A DNA stretch of 14,091 nucleotides. Origin: DAOMOD01 sp964526035. GTDB taxonomy: Bacteria; Pseudomonadota; Gammaproteobacteria; Xanthomonadales; BPKI01. Positions 1 to 7,528 of this stretch are shown piece after piece. Each line of letters begins with the position of its first letter. Position 1 is the stretch's first letter. The notes below the pieces were generated by a model. It saw only the letters and a program-made list of their open reading frames with translations. It did not search any database and was not told the DNA's origin. The position numbers and the translations under genes are program-made. The stretch covers positions 1-14,091 of the forward strand of contig CAZGKE010000091.1 of the NCBI GenBank assembly GCA_964526035.1. Direction: 5' to 3'.

Positions 1-7
1 ACCGCCC

Positions 8-73
8 ATCGCAGCTTTCGCAGCGCCTACCCCAGGTGGCGGGCGTCTCTGTAGGAGCGGCGAAAGCCGCGAT
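8..73. repeat. REP-like imperfect inverted repeat downstream of murU
   Basis: Arms at 8-30 and 51-73 are inverted copies that match at 20 of 23 positions by hand count, with a 20-bp spacer. The right arm contains GCGGCGAAAGCCGC (57-70), a perfect 5-bp stem with a GAAA loop. Related structures occur at 9386-9450 and 11333-11391, so this is a dispersed family. It lies just past the murU stop codon and could act as a transcription end or mRNA 3' stabiliser for the minus-strand operon, but no T-tract is evident. REP families of this kind are common between genes in Xanthomonadaceae and Pseudomonas. Confidence 0.7.
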
Positions 74-96
74 CGGGGGCCCGGCCGGAGCGTTGC

Positions 97-807
97 CTAC
101 GATTGCCTGGAAAACCTCTCCCGCAGCGCCGCCAGGCGCTCCGGCGTTCCCACGTCGGTCCACGCGCCGCGGTGGTGTTCGCCGGTGACGGCGCGGCGTG
201 CCATGGCGGCGCGCAGCAGCGGTGCCAGCGGGAACGCTGGCGGGTTGCGCACTGCACCTGCGCTGGCGCCGATCACCTCGCGCCAGTCGGCAAGCAGCGT
301 CGGGCGGTACACGCCGATGCCGGCAAAGGTCAGTCGCGCCTCATCGCCTTCGTCGTTCACCGCGCCGGTCGCGGTCAGCACGAAATCTCCGCGCCGGTGA
401 TGATCCGGATTGTCCACCAGCACCAGATGCGCGTCTCCCTCGGGCTCGCTCGGCAATCGCGCGAAGTCGAAGTCGGTCCAGACGTCACCGTTCACCGCGA
501 TGAACGCCGCATTGCCGAGCATGCCCATGGCATGCAGCATGCCGCCGCCGGTCTCCAGCGGTTCGTCACCCTCATGGCTGTAGGCAATGCGAAGCCCCCA
601 GCGCGCGCCGTCGCCGAGTGCTTCGGGAAACTGCGCGGCAAGGTGCGCGGTGTTCACCACGACGTCGCGGACGCCGCAGGCCGCAAGCCGCTGCAGATGC
701 CATTCGATCAGCCGCCTGCCGCCGACTTCGAGCAGCGGCTTGGGTGCGGACTCGGTCAGCGGACGCATGCGCGTGCCGCGACCTGCGGCAAAGATCAGCG
801 CCTTCAC
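97..807 (-). CDS. murU: N-acetylmuramate-1-phosphate uridylyltransferase (MurU)
   Basis: This 236-residue cytosolic enzyme is predicted to convert MurNAc alpha-1-phosphate and UTP to UDP-MurNAc in the peptidoglycan recycling route that bypasses de novo MurA/MurB synthesis. The N-terminus carries the nucleotidyltransferase signature GRGTRMRPLT (residues 9-18) followed by PKPL (22-25), which binds the nucleotide. NGD (106-108) supplies the expected metal-binding aspartate, and a WTDVGTPERL motif near the C-terminus is typical of sugar-1-phosphate nucleotidyltransferases. Its ATG overlaps the amgK stop codon as ATGA (804-807), so the two are translationally coupled, in the order known from Pseudomonas. 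RfbA/RmlA-like or mannose-1-phosphate guanylyltransferases are related, but the short length and the amgK neighbour favour MurU. Confidence 0.9.
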   Translation of the reverse strand: MKALIFAAGRGTRMRPLTESAPKPLLEVGGRRLIEWHLQRLAACGVRDVVVNTAHLAAQFPEALGDGARWGLRIAYSHEGDEPLETGGGMLHAMGMLGNAAFIAVNGDVWTDFDFARLPSEPEGDAHLVLVDNPDHHRRGDFVLTATGAVNDEGDEARLTFAGIGVYRPTLLADWREVIGASAGAVRNPPAFPLAPLLRAAMARRAVTGEHHRGAWTDVGTPERLAALRERFSRQS

Positions 808-1808
808 GACGCCTCTCGCGTCAGGTCACGTTCGCCGATCCAGCGGCGCATCAGCGTCAGGAAGTCGGCCAGTTCCGGGTAGCCCGAAGCCACGTCGGCC
901 ACATAGCCCCATACCCGCGGCAGATCGCCGAGAAAGCCCGGCTTGCCGTCGCGATAGCAGAGCCGGCAGAAGATCCCGAGCACCTTGATGTGCCGCTGCA
1001 GACCCATCAGGTCGAACCAGCGGCGGAACGTCGCCGTGTCGGGAACCGCGACACCTGCGGAGCCGAGCGCCTGCCGATGGCCGTCAACCCAGGACGTCAC
1101 CTGCGCGTCCGGCCAAACGATGTAGCAGTCGCGCAGCAGCGACACCAGATCGTAGGTGAGGGGCCCGATCACGGCATCCTGGAAATCGACGATGCCCGGG
1201 CTGTTGTCCGGCGTCACCAGCAGATTGCGGCTGTGATAGTCGCGGTGCACGAACACCCTCGGCTGCGCCAGCGCGCTGTCCATCAGGCGCCGAAATGCCG
1301 ACTCCAGCACATCCCGGTCCTCGCATTCCGCAGTGATGCCGAGGTGTCGCGTGAGAAACCAGGTAGGCATCAGCTCCATTTCGTCGCGCAGCCGGTTCTC
1401 GTCGTAGGCGGGCAGACCGTCAACATCGACGCGCGTCTGCATGCGCAGCAGGACGTCCAGCGCATCGCCGTACAGCGCGTCCACCGAGGATTCGTCGAGC
1501 GCCGCCAGGTATAGGGCGTCGCCCAGATCCTCCAGCAGCAGGAAGCCCTGATCGAGGTCTTCGGCGAGCACGTCAGGGGCGTGCAGACCGGCGCCGCGCA
1601 GTCGCCGACACACATCGAGCCACGGACGGCAGTCCTCGTGCGCGGGCGGTGCATCCATCACCACCCAGCTTGTCGAACCGTCGCGCACCCGCCAGTAGCT
1701 GCGGAAGCTGGCATCGACAGACGCTGGCGTCAAAGTGCAGTTGCGGCCCGGCAGGGCGCGGCCGACAAAGGCCTGAAGGGCGGAGCGACGCGCTGGATCG
1801 GACTTCAT
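804..1808 (-). CDS. amgK: N-acetylmuramate/N-acetylglucosamine 1-kinase (AmgK)
   Basis: This is an aminoglycoside-phosphotransferase-fold sugar kinase. AmgK phosphorylates the anomeric hydroxyl of MurNAc (and GlcNAc) so that MurU can make UDP-MurNAc. Using the start at 1808 (334 residues), the catalytic loop HRDYHSRN begins at about residue 188 and the magnesium-binding DFQD is at about 208-211, both intact; PASVDASFRSYWRV near the N-terminus is typical of the family. I chose the internal ATG at 1808 because MKSDPARRSALQAF aligns best with how AmgK proteins usually begin. An in-frame ATG at 1847 would add 13 residues, and neither has a convincing Shine-Dalgarno. It overlaps murU by 4 bp and diverges from the polysaccharide operon. 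Confidence 0.9.
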   Translation of the reverse strand: MKSDPARRSALQAFVGRALPGRNCTLTPASVDASFRSYWRVRDGSTSWVVMDAPPAHEDCRPWLDVCRRLRGAGLHAPDVLAEDLDQGFLLLEDLGDALYLAALDESSVDALYGDALDVLLRMQTRVDVDGLPAYDENRLRDEMELMPTWFLTRHLGITAECEDRDVLESAFRRLMDSALAQPRVFVHRDYHSRNLLVTPDNSPGIVDFQDAVIGPLTYDLVSLLRDCYIVWPDAQVTSWVDGHRQALGSAGVAVPDTATFRRWFDLMGLQRHIKVLGIFCRLCYRDGKPGFLGDLPRVWGYVADVASGYPELADFLTLMRRWIGERDLTREAS

Positions 1809-1923
1809 CGGGTCGGCAGTGTAGTCGGCAAGGGAGGCGCGATCCACGGCCCCGACGCCTCGCTGGCGCCACAGCCGAGCGCATTCGTCCGGGTGCAGCC
1901 ACGGGCGAAATTCCAGTAAAAAG

Positions 1924-1953
1924 TTGCAAATACCGCATTAACCTCACGATATT
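1924..1953 (+). promoter_or_regulatory. Candidate sigma70-type promoter for the polysaccharide operon
   Basis: TTGCAA (1924-1929) and GATATT (1948-1953) are separated by 18 bp and each matches 4 of 6 consensus positions. They sit in the most AT-rich stretch of the divergent intergenic region (about 1915-1975), just upstream of the first cluster gene. The same region must also hold the amgK promoter on the opposite strand, where I found no clear pair. If used, transcription would start near 1960, very close to the upstream ATG at 1973. Confidence 0.35.
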
Positions 1954-2023
1954 GTCAGGAATTCCGTGCATCATGGCTCTCCGGGTGAGCAGCTGCCATG
2001 TTGCCCGCCGCCGGAACGCGAAC

Positions 2024-2818
2024 ATGATCGACTTGCACTGCCACATCCTTCCAGCCGTCGACGACGGATCGGACAGCCTCGATACCTCCCTGCAGATGGC
2101 GCGGATGGCCGTCGCCGACGGTATCGAAACGATGGCCTGCACCCCGCACATCTATCCCGGTCTCTACGAAAACGACGCCGCCGGCATCCGTCGCGCGGCC
2201 GCCGCCCTGCAGCAGGCGCTCGACGACGCCGGTATCGCACTCAGGCTGACCACAGGCGCCGACGTTCATCTCGCGCCCGATCTTGCGCAGCGCATCCGCG
2301 CTGGCGACATACCGACACTCAATGACACCCGCTATCTGCTGCTCGAGCCGCCGCATCACGTGGCGCCGCCGCGCTTCGAGGCGTCGGTGTTCGAACTGAT
2401 CGCGGCGGGCTGGGTGCCAGTCATCACCCACCCGGAACGGCTCACCTGGGTGGAACAGCACTACGAGGCGTTCCGTCGCCTGGTGGCGGCCGGCGCGTGG
2501 ATGCAGATCACGGCCGGCAGCCTCACCGGGCGCTTCGGCAAGCGCGCGCAGCGCGTCGCCGAACGCATGCTCGACGACGGCCTGGTGCATATCCTCGCCA
2601 CCGACTCGCACGGCGTGACGAGGCGCCCGCCGCTGCTGGCAGAAGGCCGTGATGCCGCCGCGCGCCGCGTCGGAACGGAGGAGGCGGAGCATCTGGTTAA
2701 CACACGTCCCCTGGGAATTCTGCAAAATAGCGCCCCAGAGACCCTGCCGCCGCTGCCGCAGCGGGTCTCGTCGACACAGGGGTGGTGGAGCCGCCTGCTC
2801 GGCCGAACCCGGCAGTAG
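2024..2818 (+). CDS. PHP-type protein tyrosine phosphatase of polysaccharide clusters (CpsB/YwqE family)
   Basis: This 264-residue protein is a predicted metal-dependent phosphotyrosine phosphatase of the PHP superfamily. Visible metal ligands are the N-terminal DLHCH (residues 3-7), DDG (14-16), PH at 41-42, HPER at 136-139 and DSH at 194-196, all in the usual order. Its likely substrate is the tyrosine-rich tail of the kinase two genes downstream. The start at 2024 gives the family-typical MIDLHCHILP; an in-frame ATG at 1973 would add 17 residues without family support, although an AGGA lies 12 bp before it. It is the first plus-strand gene and lies 19 bp before the export lipoprotein. This phosphatase type is best known from Gram-positive capsule loci, whereas enteric loci use the unrelated low-molecular-weight Wzb. 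Confidence 0.88.
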   Translation: MIDLHCHILPAVDDGSDSLDTSLQMARMAVADGIETMACTPHIYPGLYENDAAGIRRAAAALQQALDDAGIALRLTTGADVHLAPDLAQRIRAGDIPTLNDTRYLLLEPPHHVAPPRFEASVFELIAAGWVPVITHPERLTWVEQHYEAFRRLVAAGAWMQITAGSLTGRFGKRAQRVAERMLDDGLVHILATDSHGVTRRPPLLAEGRDAAARRVGTEEAEHLVNTRPLGILQNSAPETLPPLPQRVSSTQGWWSRLLGRTRQ

Positions 2819-2824
2819 CGTGAT

Positions 2825-2829
2825 GGGAG
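2825..2829 (+). promoter_or_regulatory. Shine-Dalgarno that fixes the export lipoprotein start
   Basis: GGGAG lies 8 bp before the ATG at 2838. Two other in-frame ATGs (2823 and 2847) are possible, but only 2838 is correctly spaced and leaves a complete lipoprotein signal peptide. Confidence 0.7.
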
Positions 2830-2837
2830 TAACAGGC

Positions 2838-3557
2838 ATGTCCAGGATGATCTTGATTGCGGTGGCAGCATTGCTGTTTGCCGCCGGCTGTTCGTCGCCG
2901 CCCAAGCCCCGGGCCGGGGTGGTGGCTTCCTCGCAGGGCGCCGATGGCAGCGCGTCCGGCTTCCCCATGCCCGACAGCACTGACGCCGACGGCGCCTACC
3001 GCGGCACCACCGACTACCGGCTCGGCCCTCAGGATCTGATCGAGATCGAGGTGTTCCAGGCGGAAGAACTCAATCGCACCGTGCGCGTCAACACCCGCGG
3101 CCAGATTTCCCTGCCGCTGGTCGGCGTCATCGACGTCGGTGGCCTCACCGTGCCGGAAGTCGAGAAGTCGCTGTCCGACCGTCTTGCTGACGGTCTGCTG
3201 CAGGACCCGCACGTGTCGGTGTTCGTCAAGGAGTACACCAGTCAGCGCGTCACCGTCGAAGGCTCGGTCAATCGGCCCGGCATCTATCCGCTGCAGGGCC
3301 GCACCTCACTGCTGCAGGCGCTGGCGATTGCCGGCGGTGCCAGCGTCGTCGCCGACGAGAACGCGATCGTGGTGTTTCGCGTGATCGACGGCGTGAAGAT
3401 GGCCGGGCTGTTCGATATCGAGCAGATCCGCGCAGGGACCGCAGACGACCCCGACATCTACGGCGACGACATCGTGGTGGTGCTGCGTTCCGGCGGCCGC
3501 ACCTTCCTGCGTTCGATCGGCCTCAGCATCGGCGGCCTCGGCTTTCGCCCGCTGTGA
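2838..3557 (+). CDS. Outer-membrane polysaccharide export lipoprotein (GumB/Wza family)
   Basis: This 239-residue protein is the predicted outer-membrane channel component through which the finished polymer leaves the cell. It begins with a lipoprotein signal peptide ending LLFAAGC, with the lipidated cysteine at residue 18. Next comes a Poly_export domain starting at YRLGPQDLIEIEVFQ (also TRGQISLPLVG and LTVPEVE), then an SLBB-type segment with VTVEGSVNRPGIYPL and TSLLQALAIAGG. At this length it resembles Xanthomonas GumB rather than the longer Wza of E. coli, so it lacks the C-terminal helix that forms the Wza outer-membrane pore. It is followed after 48 bp by its inner-membrane partner, the co-polymerase kinase. 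Confidence 0.92.
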   Translation: MSRMILIAVAALLFAAGCSSPPKPRAGVVASSQGADGSASGFPMPDSTDADGAYRGTTDYRLGPQDLIEIEVFQAEELNRTVRVNTRGQISLPLVGVIDVGGLTVPEVEKSLSDRLADGLLQDPHVSVFVKEYTSQRVTVEGSVNRPGIYPLQGRTSLLQALAIAGGASVVADENAIVVFRVIDGVKMAGLFDIEQIRAGTADDPDIYGDDIVVVLRSGGRTFLRSIGLSIGGLGFRPL

Positions 3558-3605
3558 TCCGACGATGAACAGCCGCCGCCACCCACGCCTTCGGACGCGC
3601 GCCGC

Positions 3606-5852
3606 ATGAACGACGCGACACGCCCCATGGACGATGCGGAGGAACGGCGGCTGCCGGTGGTCGGTCAACGCCGATCGACCGATCTGGTGCGTCCGTTCCA
3701 ACCGCCGCTGGCGCTGGACATCGGCGCGGACGGAGGCGGTGACGATGAGATCAACCTTCTCGAATACTGGCGCATCGTCCTCAAGCGTCGCTGGGTGGTG
3801 CTGGCGATGGTCGCGGCGGTGCTCGCCGCCACCATCGCGCTGACGCTGCTGACCACGCCCATCTTCCGCGCCACCGCGGTCATCCAGATCGACCGCGGCG
3901 AGATCAACATCGTCGACCTCGAAGGCGTGGTGCCGACCGAGTCATTGGGCGACCGCGATTTCTACCAGACGCAGTACGAGCTGCTGCGCAGCCGTGCGCT
4001 GGCGCAGCGCGTGATCAGTCAGCTCAACCTGGCCAGCAACCCTGCGTTCACCCAGACCGGGCCGCGCTCGCCGCTCGCCAAGCTGAAGGCGATGTTGAGC
4101 GGAAGCGGCGATGCGCCGACGCAGACGCCCACCGATTCCAGCCTGGTCGGACGCCTGCTGGGCGGCCTGTCGATCGAGCCGGTGCGCAACTCGCGTCTCG
4201 CGCGCATCCATTTCGACAGCCCCGACCCGCGCTTTTCAGCGGTGGTCTCCAACGCCGTGGCGGAAGCCCACATCGCGTCCAACCTCGAACGTCGATTCGA
4301 TGCCTCCTCCTATGCCAAGACCTTCCTCGAGGATCGCCTCGAGCAGCTCAAGGTGCGCCTGGAGGAATCCGAACGCGAGCTGGTGGCGTTCGCGCAGCGC
4401 GAGGGCATCGTCAGCGTCGACGAACGCCAGACCCTGGTGTCGCGCAACCTCGGCGAACTCAGCACCGCACTCGGCCAGGCAGAACAGGAGCGCATCCGCG
4501 CCGAGTCCCGGCACGGTGGCATCGGTCACGGCGAGGGCATTCCCGAAGTGCTGCAGAGTTCCACCATCCAGGGACTCAAGGGCACGCTCGGCACGCTGCG
4601 CGCCGAGTACCAGGAGAAGCTGCTGGTCTATCAGCCCGGCTACCCGGCGATGCAGCGCCTGAGCGAACAGATGGTTGAAGTGCAGCGGCAGATCGATCGC
4701 GAAGTCGCCAACATCCGCGCCTCCATTGTCAGCGAATACCAGTCGGCCCTGCGTCGCGAGGAGATCCTTCGCGAGCGCCTTGAAGAAATGAAAACCGAAT
4801 CGCTGGATCTGCAGGGACGCAGCATTCAGTACGGCATCCTCAAGCGCGAGGTCGATACCAACCGCGAGCTCTACGAAGGCCTTTTGCAGCGCTACAAGGA
4901 GATCGGCATCGCCGGCGGTGTCGGCACCAACAACGTGTCCATCGTCGACCGTGCCGAACCCGGCTACCGCTTCAAGCCGAGCATGACTCGCAACGCGTCG
5001 CTCGGCCTGCTGGCCGGACTGCTGCTGGGCGTTCTGCTCGCCTTCCTGCTGGAGCACCTCGACGATACCGTGAAGACGCCCGACGATCTGGAGCGCACCC
5101 TGCGCCTGCCGGTGCTCGGGGTGATTCCCAAGGTCAAGTCGAGCAACGCGCGCGCCGAGCTGGCCGACCCGCGTTCGGCGTTCGCCGAGGCCTATCGCAG
5201 CGTGCGCACCGCCCTGCAGTTCTCCAGCGACCACGGCGTGCCGCGTACCCTGTTCGTCACCAGTCCGGTCGCCGGCGAAGGCAAGACCACCACCGCACTG
5301 ACGCTGGCCGAGAACTTCGCGCGTCTGGGCAAGCGCACGCTGCTGATCGACGCCGATCTGCGCAATCCCAGCCTGCACAAGTCCCTGCGCATGAAGAACG
5401 TGGTGGGCCTCACCAACTATCTGGTGGGTGGCGCCAAGCCGCCGCAGCTGCTGCGCCAGACCAGCATCGACAAGCTGTTCTGCATCACCTCCGGACCGCT
5501 GCCGCCCAACCCGGCGGAACTGCTGGCCAGCCCGCGCATGGCTTCGATCCTTGCGCTGGCGGCGCAGAAGTTTGACCAGGTCATCATCGACGGTCCGCCG
5601 GTGCTGGGGCTGGCCGATGCGCCGATCCTCTCCAACGTCGCCGACGGTACCCTGCTGGCGATCGAAGCCGGCTCCACCCGCATCGGCTATGCCAAGGGCG
5701 CGGTCAAGCGCCTGCTGGCGGCCCGCGCGGTGCTGATCGGAAGCGTGCTCACCAAGTTCGACGCGCGCCAGGCCGGCTACGAGTACGGGGGCTACGGAGA
5801 CTACTACTACTACGGCAGCGGCACCAAGGCAGGTCTGCTGACCCGGTCATGA
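3606..5852 (+). CDS. Polysaccharide co-polymerase fused to a tyrosine autokinase (Wzc/GumC-like BY-kinase)
   Basis: This 748-residue inner-membrane protein is predicted to control chain length and link polymerisation to export. A Wzz-type domain runs from about residue 48, with transmembrane helix 1 at 63-83, a long periplasmic coiled-coil-rich region and helix 2 at 465-482, followed by PKPSMTRN-like sequence typical of the family. The cytoplasmic kinase has Walker A GEGKTT (557-562, Lys560), Walker A' LLIDADLR (579-586) and Walker B VIIDGPP (659-665). The tail carries seven tyrosines (725, 727, 730 and 733-736), the expected autophosphorylation cluster. The protein is therefore a complete one-piece kinase of the Gram-negative type, unlike the split Gram-positive CpsC/CpsD pair. 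No good Shine-Dalgarno precedes the ATG at 3606. Its stop overlaps the next gene by 4 bp. Confidence 0.93.
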   Translation: MNDATRPMDDAEERRLPVVGQRRSTDLVRPFQPPLALDIGADGGGDDEINLLEYWRIVLKRRWVVLAMVAAVLAATIALTLLTTPIFRATAVIQIDRGEINIVDLEGVVPTESLGDRDFYQTQYELLRSRALAQRVISQLNLASNPAFTQTGPRSPLAKLKAMLSGSGDAPTQTPTDSSLVGRLLGGLSIEPVRNSRLARIHFDSPDPRFSAVVSNAVAEAHIASNLERRFDASSYAKTFLEDRLEQLKVRLEESERELVAFAQREGIVSVDERQTLVSRNLGELSTALGQAEQERIRAESRHGGIGHGEGIPEVLQSSTIQGLKGTLGTLRAEYQEKLLVYQPGYPAMQRLSEQMVEVQRQIDREVANIRASIVSEYQSALRREEILRERLEEMKTESLDLQGRSIQYGILKREVDTNRELYEGLLQRYKEIGIAGGVGTNNVSIVDRAEPGYRFKPSMTRNASLGLLAGLLLGVLLAFLLEHLDDTVKTPDDLERTLRLPVLGVIPKVKSSNARAELADPRSAFAEAYRSVRTALQFSSDHGVPRTLFVTSPVAGEGKTTTALTLAENFARLGKRTLLIDADLRNPSLHKSLRMKNVVGLTNYLVGGAKPPQLLRQTSIDKLFCITSGPLPPNPAELLASPRMASILALAAQKFDQVIIDGPPVLGLADAPILSNVADGTLLAIEAGSTRIGYAKGAVKRLLAARAVLIGSVLTKFDARQAGYEYGGYGDYYYYGSGTKAGLLTRS

Positions 5853-7453
5853 AGGCGTTCGACGCCAGCGGAATCGAGTGCGCGCTGGCCCTGTACCGGG
5901 CACCCCACCTTGCCGCTGACGTCCGTGCGCAGGCATTGCCCGAGGGCATGATCTGGGTGATCCGTACAGCCGCCAGCGATTCGCAGGCCCTGGAAACGCT
6001 GGTCCAGCACTACACCGAGCCGGCCGAGGACCTGGTCGAGGCCTGTGGCTTCTACGTGCAGCAGTCGATGTTCGCCCCGGAGGCTGATGCCTATCGCGTG
6101 CTTGGCGTTTCACAAGGCGAGGACGCCGCCGTCATCCGCGAACACCATCGCTGGCTGATCCGCTGGCTGCACCCCGATCGCATCGGCGAGGACTGGCTGG
6201 GCGTGTTTGCCGATCGCGTCAATCGCGCCTGGCATCAGCTGCGCAACCCGGAGCGGCGCCAGCAATACGATGCCGATCGCGCCGCGGGTGTGCCCGAGCA
6301 GCCGGGCTTCGTGCCGCCCGCGCGTGCGCCGCGCATTTCCGGGCGTCATCCGCTGTTTCGCGGTGCCCCTGCGCCGCACTCGAAAGCGCGTTGGGTGGCC
6401 GCCGCGGCATTGGTCATGGGTGTCGTCGTCATCGCCTTTGCCTGGCGTCACGCGGCACAACCGCCATCGTTCAGCGAGGGCGCACTGGGGCTGGGTGAGG
6501 GTGCCGACTTCAGTCCTGCCTACATGCAGGAAATCGCCGCGCGGCGCGGCGAGGCGGCAGCGCCGTCGCCGCTTTCCGGCGCGCCGCGCAGCGCCACCAC
6601 GCAACCGCGTCCATCAGACGCAGCCTCCCTATCGACCCCCCTCCGCTCGCTCGACGACGACCGCCAATGGGAGGCGCTGCCTTCACTTCCTCCACTGCCC
6701 GCGACGACATCATCGTCACCGACTCCTCTGGCATCGGCGACCTCATCCTCCATCCATCCCCCGATTGCGACGACCTCATCGACTCTCCCTCACCCGCTGG
6801 CGGGGACTTCTGCCTCGCTCCCTCCCACGCCTGAGGGGACTTCTGATTCTCTCTCTCCCCCGCCTGCAGGGACTTCTGATTCTCTCGCTTCCCCGCTTGC
6901 GGGGGAGGGTCGGGGAGGGGGCCCGACGGAGCCCGAATCGACAAGCTCGCCAGGCGGCCCCCGGCCGATGGTCACCACACCCTCTGCACCTCGACCGCCC
7001 GTCACCGAGCGCGGCGAAGCGGTAGCCGCGGACACCGGAGCGCAATCCCCGCCAAGCGCCGTGGACACCCCGGTACCCGTCGATCCGCCAACACTCGACG
7101 CCGACAGCGTACTCGCCTTCATCGCCAATTTTCAGGTCGCCTACGCGCGTGGCGAACTCGGCGAATTCATGGAACTGTTCAGCAGCAACGCGCGCAACAA
7201 CCGTGGCGGACGCCATGCCATCCGCGAGGATTACGACCTGCTGTTCGCCACCACCCGCAGTCGCCAGATCGAGTTCGAGGACCTGCGCTGGAAGCTCGAA
7301 GGCAGCGGTGGCGAAGTGCAGGCAACGTTCCTCGCGCGCGTCGAGCCGCTGCAGGGCCGACGCGCGGCGCAAACACGAGGCGAAATCCGTTTCGGCCTGG
7401 TCCTGGAAAACGGCGAGCCACGTATTTCATCGGTGCTGCACAACGTGCGCTGA
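5849..7453 (+). CDS. Membrane J-domain protein with repeat-rich linker and NTF2-like C-terminal domain
   Basis: This 534-residue protein has an unusual build. Residues 1-75 are an unassigned N-terminal region. A J domain follows (about 80-145) with YRVLGV and the Hsp70-stimulating HPD at 108-110. A single transmembrane helix lies at 182-199 (WVAAAALVMGVVVIAFAW). A long Pro/Ser/Thr-rich linker (about 215-415) includes six 11-residue tandem repeats. The C-terminal domain (about 417-534) looks NTF2/SnoaL-like, a fold common in small binding domains. With the J domain inside, the tail would be periplasmic. ATG overlaps the kinase stop by 4 bp, which indicates co-translation and a role with the export machinery, perhaps recruiting DnaK to it. 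The function is not known to me; the NTF2 assignment rests on pattern only. Confidence 0.8.
   Translation: MKAFDASGIECALALYRAPHLAADVRAQALPEGMIWVIRTAASDSQALETLVQHYTEPAEDLVEACGFYVQQSMFAPEADAYRVLGVSQGEDAAVIREHHRWLIRWLHPDRIGEDWLGVFADRVNRAWHQLRNPERRQQYDADRAAGVPEQPGFVPPARAPRISGRHPLFRGAPAPHSKARWVAAAALVMGVVVIAFAWRHAAQPPSFSEGALGLGEGADFSPAYMQEIAARRGEAAAPSPLSGAPRSATTQPRPSDAASLSTPLRSLDDDRQWEALPSLPPLPATTSSSPTPLASATSSSIHPPIATTSSTLPHPLAGTSASLPPTPEGTSDSLSPPPAGTSDSLASPLAGEGRGGGPTEPESTSSPGGPRPMVTTPSAPRPPVTERGEAVAADTGAQSPPSAVDTPVPVDPPTLDADSVLAFIANFQVAYARGELGEFMELFSSNARNNRGGRHAIREDYDLLFATTRSRQIEFEDLRWKLEGSGGEVQATFLARVEPLQGRRAAQTRGEIRFGLVLENGEPRISSVLHNVR
6707..6904 (+). repeat. Six imperfect 33-bp tandem repeats coding an 11-residue unit
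   Basis: Units begin at 6707, 6740, 6773, 6806, 6839 and 6872 and encode TSSSPTPLASA, TSSSIHPPIAT, TSSTLPHPLAG, TSASLPPTPEG, TSDSLSPPPAG and TSDSLASPLAG. The later units are the best conserved at DNA level, sharing GGGACTTCTGATTCTCTC. The last unit contains CCCCGCTTGCGGGG (6891-6904), a perfect 6-bp stem, which resembles the core of the palindromic elements inside rfaH and tviB. All units keep the reading frame. Confidence 0.8.
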
Positions 7454-7528
7454 ACACGCTCTGAAGTCGGGCCGCTGAAAACGTCTCCTGCAACCATCCC
7501 GCATTTCGCCCTGGCCATCGCGCTCGGC

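Noticed and set aside
103..882. 259-codon plus-strand frame over murU
   Set aside because: murU on the minus strand has clear nucleotidyltransferase motifs and an ATGA overlap with amgK; the plus frame has no domain.
4236..5378. 380-codon minus-strand frame opposite the tyrosine kinase
   Set aside because: It is the shadow of a well-supported BY-kinase gene, with no motifs of its own.
6707..6904. CRISPR-like regular repeats
   Set aside because: The 33-bp units are directly tandem without spacers, imperfect, and lie in frame inside a coding linker; no cas gene is present.
7018..7025. Second ops-like site (GCGGTAGC)
   Set aside because: It lacks the leading GG context of ops and sits in the middle of the J-domain protein coding region, so it is probably chance.
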